This document shows positions 59,540 to 64,000 of a DNA stretch of 64,000 nt, one piece after another. Source of the stretch: Notospermus geniculatus (taxonomy: Eukaryota > Nemertea > Pilidiophora > Heteronemertea > Lineidae); assembly GCA_002633025.1 (NCBI GenBank), contig NMRB01003056.1, positions 1-64,000 on the forward strand. Direction: 5' to 3'. The position numbers and the translations under genes are program-made. A model generated the notes under the pieces. It was not told the origin of the DNA, searched no databases, and saw nothing but the letters and a program-made list of their open reading frames with translations. Every line of letters starts with the position of its first letter. Positions within the stretch are counted from its first letter, which is position 1.

Positions 59540-61518
59540 TACACCCTTAATCATAAGTAAATACACAGCTAATAAACTTCATTATTTCCAAAAATCTTCA
59601 GCGAATTAACTTTTGCTTTTTAAGGCAGATATTTACATCCTTAAGACACATTTTGAGAACAAAAATATCATATACATGTTCTTGCATGAGTTGTATTTTT
59701 GACAAAGGTTTAAAATTTCTATAAAAACGTGTGATTTTCAATCGCATATTTTTTAAAACGGAAACCAACGTCATTTTAAAGCCTTCCTGTTTCTGTACAT
59801 GAAGCAATTTTCAATCAAAGCTTCCCTATCATAATTATGAAGAATTTATCGAAAAGTTTCAGTCGAAACTCCAGTCAACAGTCCAAGTCTTATTTTGTAG
59901 TCGAACTTTCCTTATTGTCCCAAGATCACGATCACGAAATAATAAGTCCCATTCATCGTAGGTCAAGTTAGTAAAGGTGACATTGCCACTTATCCCACAC
60001 AAACGACCGCCTGGCCATGGATTACTCGATTAAGTGTCATCAAGAGGGCTTGTTGTACTTGACTCGATGACGCGAAGACTCGATGGCGCGATGACTCGAT
60101 GACCGCCAAAATTATCAAATGAAATTCAGCTGGTTATTTCTAAGAAGTGGAACGGATCAACGGCGGAAGTGGACCGACGTAGTGTCGCCAGCTACCAAGA
60201 GGTGAAGTGAGGTTGATATTCAGCGTAAATCATGAAATGAAGGGTAGCCTCGAATTAGGCCTACAGCTCCTAAGTCCTTGAGAATTTACTATAGGTCCCT
60301 TTTGGAAAGTTGTAGGGATTGGTCTTGTCTCCCTATTCCATACCCCGGAGGAGACATAGCGGTAATTTTCAGCCCTTTTGAGCAATGATCCTACTGCATG
60401 TTCTATACCGGAAGTGTCCCAATGCATCAAAGCTGCCATGCAAAAAGTAAATTCATGAAAATGACGAAATGCACCCGGGTTATTCATTTACTTCAAGACG
60501 ACATCAGTTTTGTGGTCACGTGCATCTTGGCAAGACGCACGTGACAACCTTGGACGAAACTTTTCAGATCTTTAACGATCTTATAAATCTTGCAATGTAT
60601 TTTTTCAATTTGGTAAACCTTTTTTTATTCTTGCAGTGATTTTTACATTCTTGAACGATATTTTTCAAATTTGTAGCAAATTTTACAATTCTTTGAGTTT
60701 TTTTTATTGTGTAATGAAAATTAAATTCTTGGACTGTACTTTTTCAAAACACTTCAAAGAAAAAAACCAGTCTTGAATAAATTCCGCTGCTTCACGCACA
60801 ACCGCAATCATGCATTTCAAGCACAAATGACGTCACGGCTTTAGAGTTGTACTAAAATTGGGAATAGGTATGCGGTATAAAAAATGGTTATAAAAATATG
60901 CAAGAGGTGGCTTATTTCACCTTCCTAAAAATGTCGCATAGTAACCCAGTGTTCTGAAATGCGGGACTCGAAATAAAATAAGGCATTCACCAACTGCATG
61001 TGCAGGAAATTTAACTGGCCTTCTTCGCGCCTTCGAGTCATCGCTCCATCGAGTCATCGAGTCAAGTACAACAAGCCCATCAAGAGTAACTATTGTTGAC
61101 CTGGACATGAATAGGCCTATTCACAATATTCAGCAGGCTGGGTAGATCTAAATGAGACGGAAGGAATAGCCCTGACTTAACTGGAAAACCGAACGAAATT
61201 CATTTTGGTAAATGCTCTGTAACTTTTGTTCACCACCGAATTTTTTTAACCTGAAAAAATTATATTGCTGGGAAACAAACAGGCTTTAAAATGACGTTGG
61301 TTTGGCTGTAATGAAATGAGCGATAAAAAATCACGCTTTTTAACGGAAATTTCAAACTTTTGCCAGAAATGCATTTAATCAAAAATCAGGTAATTTTTGT
61401 CTTAAAATGTGTCTTAAGGCTCTAAATATCTGCCGTAAAAAGCAAAAGTTAATCCACTGATGATTTTGGGAAATATTTAAGTTTATTAACTGTGCATTTA
61501 CTTATGATTAAGGGTGTA
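59540..61518. mobile_element. 2-kb foldback DNA element
   Basis: TACACCCTTAATCATAAGTA and TACTTATGATTAAGGGTGTA ends. Arms match to about 59660/61400 and again at CTTGTTGTACTTGACTCGAT (60046) and ATCGAGTCAAGTACAACAAG (61053). The centre at 60508-60545 is GTCACGTGC/GCACGTGAC. TA at both borders fits a TA target. No transposase frame. Confidence 0.8.
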
Positions 61519-63004
61519 CACTCTCGGTCATAAGTAAATCCGCACCAGATATTCTTGATTTACTTGATAATTACTCATTATTTTTTCCCGATTTTTGACA
61601 TGTGAAGGCCACATGCACTGTCTCACACATCCCGCTTCAACTATTCAAATCGACCAGCATCCCTGTCTTCCACAGCATTTCAAAGAGGGCAGGGTGGTTT
61701 GGAGGTTTCACCAACTTAAGTTTTCATCAAATTTTTCGCCTGCAGAATCTTCAGCCTTGGTCATTAAGCAACAGTCCAGTGAAAAGGGACTATAACATAT
61801 TCGGGTGATTGTACGGATCAGGGATTGTGAAGCAACCGTAAGAGCTATCTTTTTGAAACTTTGGTGACATATACTTTGGCCCAAAACAACATCAATGATA
61901 CCAAACTTTGATGCCTGGTCATTATGTAACACCTAACAACCAAATGCTATCAGGTTTTCAAGGGTTTTCTTCCAAGAAAATGGGTTCAATCGAGGGTGAA
62001 ACCTCATGTTATGTTGCAGTGCATGTTGAGTGTGACATGGCAACCAACCATTTTCTGTTCTGTGACACCAGAAAAGTGTCCATTGACTCTGGCACTTTCA
62101 AAATATCGCCAGTCCCAAAATGGTAGTTAACATCCAATGGTGATAAATGGGACACCAGTGTCCTTCTAAACGGCTTCTTCTTTCAAATTCATGACAACAT
62201 CGGGGACATTTGAGAGTCACCAATGAGGTGGTCGCAGAAATAACGACATGACGTGGCGCTGTCAGTGTAAGACCCGGAAGTCCTATTTTCTAACAGTATT
62301 TACATATACTTCTTGCCCCAAAATAAACCACTCTGTTTGGTTCAATTTTGATTAAATCACACTGTCCTGTTTCATGTTCAAAGTTCTCCGTATATCACTG
62401 CTTTGTTTCGTCAGAAATGCCACGGGATGCCAATATTGACAACGTCTTTTGGGGAAATTCCCACGGAAAATTGTGTAGAAAAATGTACACATGCTTTGAC
62501 GGCGCGACATCAACAGCGAAAAAAGTGACGTCGATACGTCATTCGGGTCTTACTTGCTGCGCCATCTGCAGTCATGCGGGTTCCCCATTGCGTTTTTGTA
62601 GACACATCAGAAATTCATGTCACGAAATGTACACTTTTCAACTTAATACGGTAGCGAAAGGGTTAATGGGGAACCGGAGTGCCCAAAGGAGGCGCTGGGG
62701 AACAACTCAGTTTTAACACAAAAGCGCATCGTTCGTGACGTTATGTGCGATACGTCATTGAGAATCAATGACGTTGCTCTTCGGTCTGTTATTTACGCTA
62801 AAATAGTCAATTTCATCGATGAAACTCAACATGTTCCCGCTTGAATTTTCGTTTGAAAACATTCAGATATTGAGTCAGTCTTTACTTGATGATGAACGTG
62901 TAAAATTCGAAATTCAATGGACTACTTCAGGAAAACTTAGGGCTAGAAATAGGGTGTAGTTTCAGAATTAAATGGCAAACAACGTTGGCTTGACTTTCGA
63001 CGTT
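61519..63004. other. Stretch without recognised gene
   Basis: The open frame 62348-62716 (122 codons, Cys/His-rich in places) has no family I recognise and no clear splice partners. Confidence 0.3.
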
Positions 63005-63370
63005 TAAAGCATGGCGCACACGAGTGATTTTTTGAGCGATTTTCTAGGCGACCGGCCTTGCGACCACAGCAGCGACTGAACATATTTTTATTTTTTTTTA
63101 GTTTTTGTTCACTCGTTTGCGACAAATGCTTCATTGGAAGATCGGTGATGTCGCAGATGGGATCACTGATCGACCTCAAAGGTAATTATCGCATGCGACG
63201 TAGTAGTCGCATCTGTAGTCGCCCCCATTTTAGTCGCCCGCGTGCGCCATGCTAAACAAGTCAACAAAAACTAAAAAAAAAGACTAAAAATATATTCAGT
63301 CGCTGCAGTGGTCGCAAGGCCAGTCGCCTAGAAAATCACTCGAAAAATCGCACGTGTGCGCCATGCTTTA
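63005..63370. mobile_element. Foldback MITE, ~130-bp arms
   Basis: TAAAGCATGGCGCACACG and CGTGTGCGCCATGCTTTA ends; CTAGGCGACCGGCCTTGCGA and GCAGCGACTGAA continue the arms with mirrors at 63297-63340. Confidence 0.85.
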
Positions 63371-63581
63371 GTTTTAACTGAGTTTTTCTTCAGCGCCACG
63401 TCACGGACTAGTTTTTAATTTTTATATCAGAATGTATGGAGCTGGGTATTATACCTAAAGGATTCCGGTATTGCCAATTTTTCTCAACAGACGGCACCAC
63501 CATCGCCATGCGCGCCACTCTCCAACCCAGGGACTAACTACGTTGTCCACAAATGGACCCGAAATGAACTACGTACATGGT

Positions 63582-64000
63582 TTTTAGCTCACTGGGGTGA
63601 GCTATTACGATGGTGCAGCGTCCGTCGTCCGTCGTCGTCGTCGTCGTCCGTCGTCGTCGTCCGTTAGCAGGGCACGTTTCGTAACCGCTGGAGCTATTGA
63701 TCTGAAACTTGGTACATATATACCCCTAGGTCAGATGACCCACGACACCAAGTTTCGGTCCGATTCGACTCTCAGTTTGGCCACCAGGTGGCGGAAACCA
63801 AAAACACAAAAAGTGCAATAACTCCTGAACTAATGACTAGATCATCTCCAAATTTTTATCATAGGTGTAGCTAATAAGGATACATAACATATATAACGGG
63901 TTTTTGATTTGACCTACTTTTCAAGGTCACAGAGGTCAAAGTTCGACAAAAGTGACGAACCTGCCACAGTTTGTCATTATTTCACCGAGCAACTTCATAT
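63582..64000 (+). repeat. Hairpin-headed tandem-subunit repeat, copy 2 (cut by window)
   Basis: Same order as 16185: GCTCACTGGGGTGAGC, (TCG)n, CGTAACCGCTGGAGCTATTG, then CCACCAGGTGGCG at 63781. It lacks the hAT-like insert of copy 1. Confidence 0.82.

Noticed and set aside
62348-62716. 122-codon frame as a gene
   Set aside because: No family resemblance, no convincing splice partners, and adjacent to repeat-rich sequence.

Overview
This is eukaryotic genomic DNA with short exons, GT/AG introns, two assembly gaps and heavy small-transposon content. The two recognisable genes, the abundance of AGGCCTA words, and the mix of Penelope-like elements, tRNA-SINEs and foldback MITEs suggest a marine invertebrate deuterostome (echinoderm, hemichordate or lancelet). 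I cannot decide between these from the sequence alone.

Region 1-6835 holds the 3' part of MESD (boca), an ER chaperone for LRP-type receptors. Five exons are visible, the start codon lies before the window, and the protein ends in KDEL. Its first intron contains a Penelope-like retroelement made of two head-to-head inverted copies with a 12-bp target duplication and hammerhead-ribozyme-like motifs at both outer ends. Region 6836-15048 is intergenic: a dense patchwork of inverted-repeat elements plus one SINE.

Region 15049-39109 is SIN3 (the SIN3A/B scaffold of the Sin3-HDAC corepressor). Twenty-two coding exons on the + strand join in frame from ATG 15104 to TAA 39107-39109. They encode PAH1, PAH2, PAH3, the HDAC-interaction domain and the Sin3a C-terminal domain. 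The exon expected to encode PAH4 is missing and most likely lies in the 584-base gap at 30678-31261; the flanking exons remain in frame without it. The introns carry many SINE and MITE copies. Several sit directly against 3' splice sites, and all recognised SINEs keep a fixed orientation relative to the gene.

Region 39110-64000 has no cellular gene that I can recognise. It holds a truncated CR1/L2-type LINE 3' end (43345-44180), a 5'-truncated frameshifted LINE reverse transcriptase on the minus strand (57951-59534), long foldback elements (49912-50572, 50574-51297, 59540-61518, 63005-63370), a second assembly gap (45897-46324), and a partial second copy (63582-64000) of a tandem-subunit repeat also present in SIN3 intron 2.

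The two genes do not form a pathway. MESD acts in the ER lumen and SIN3 in the nucleus. Both lie on the same strand about 8 kb apart, and both human orthologues map to 15q24-q25, so the linkage may be ancient.
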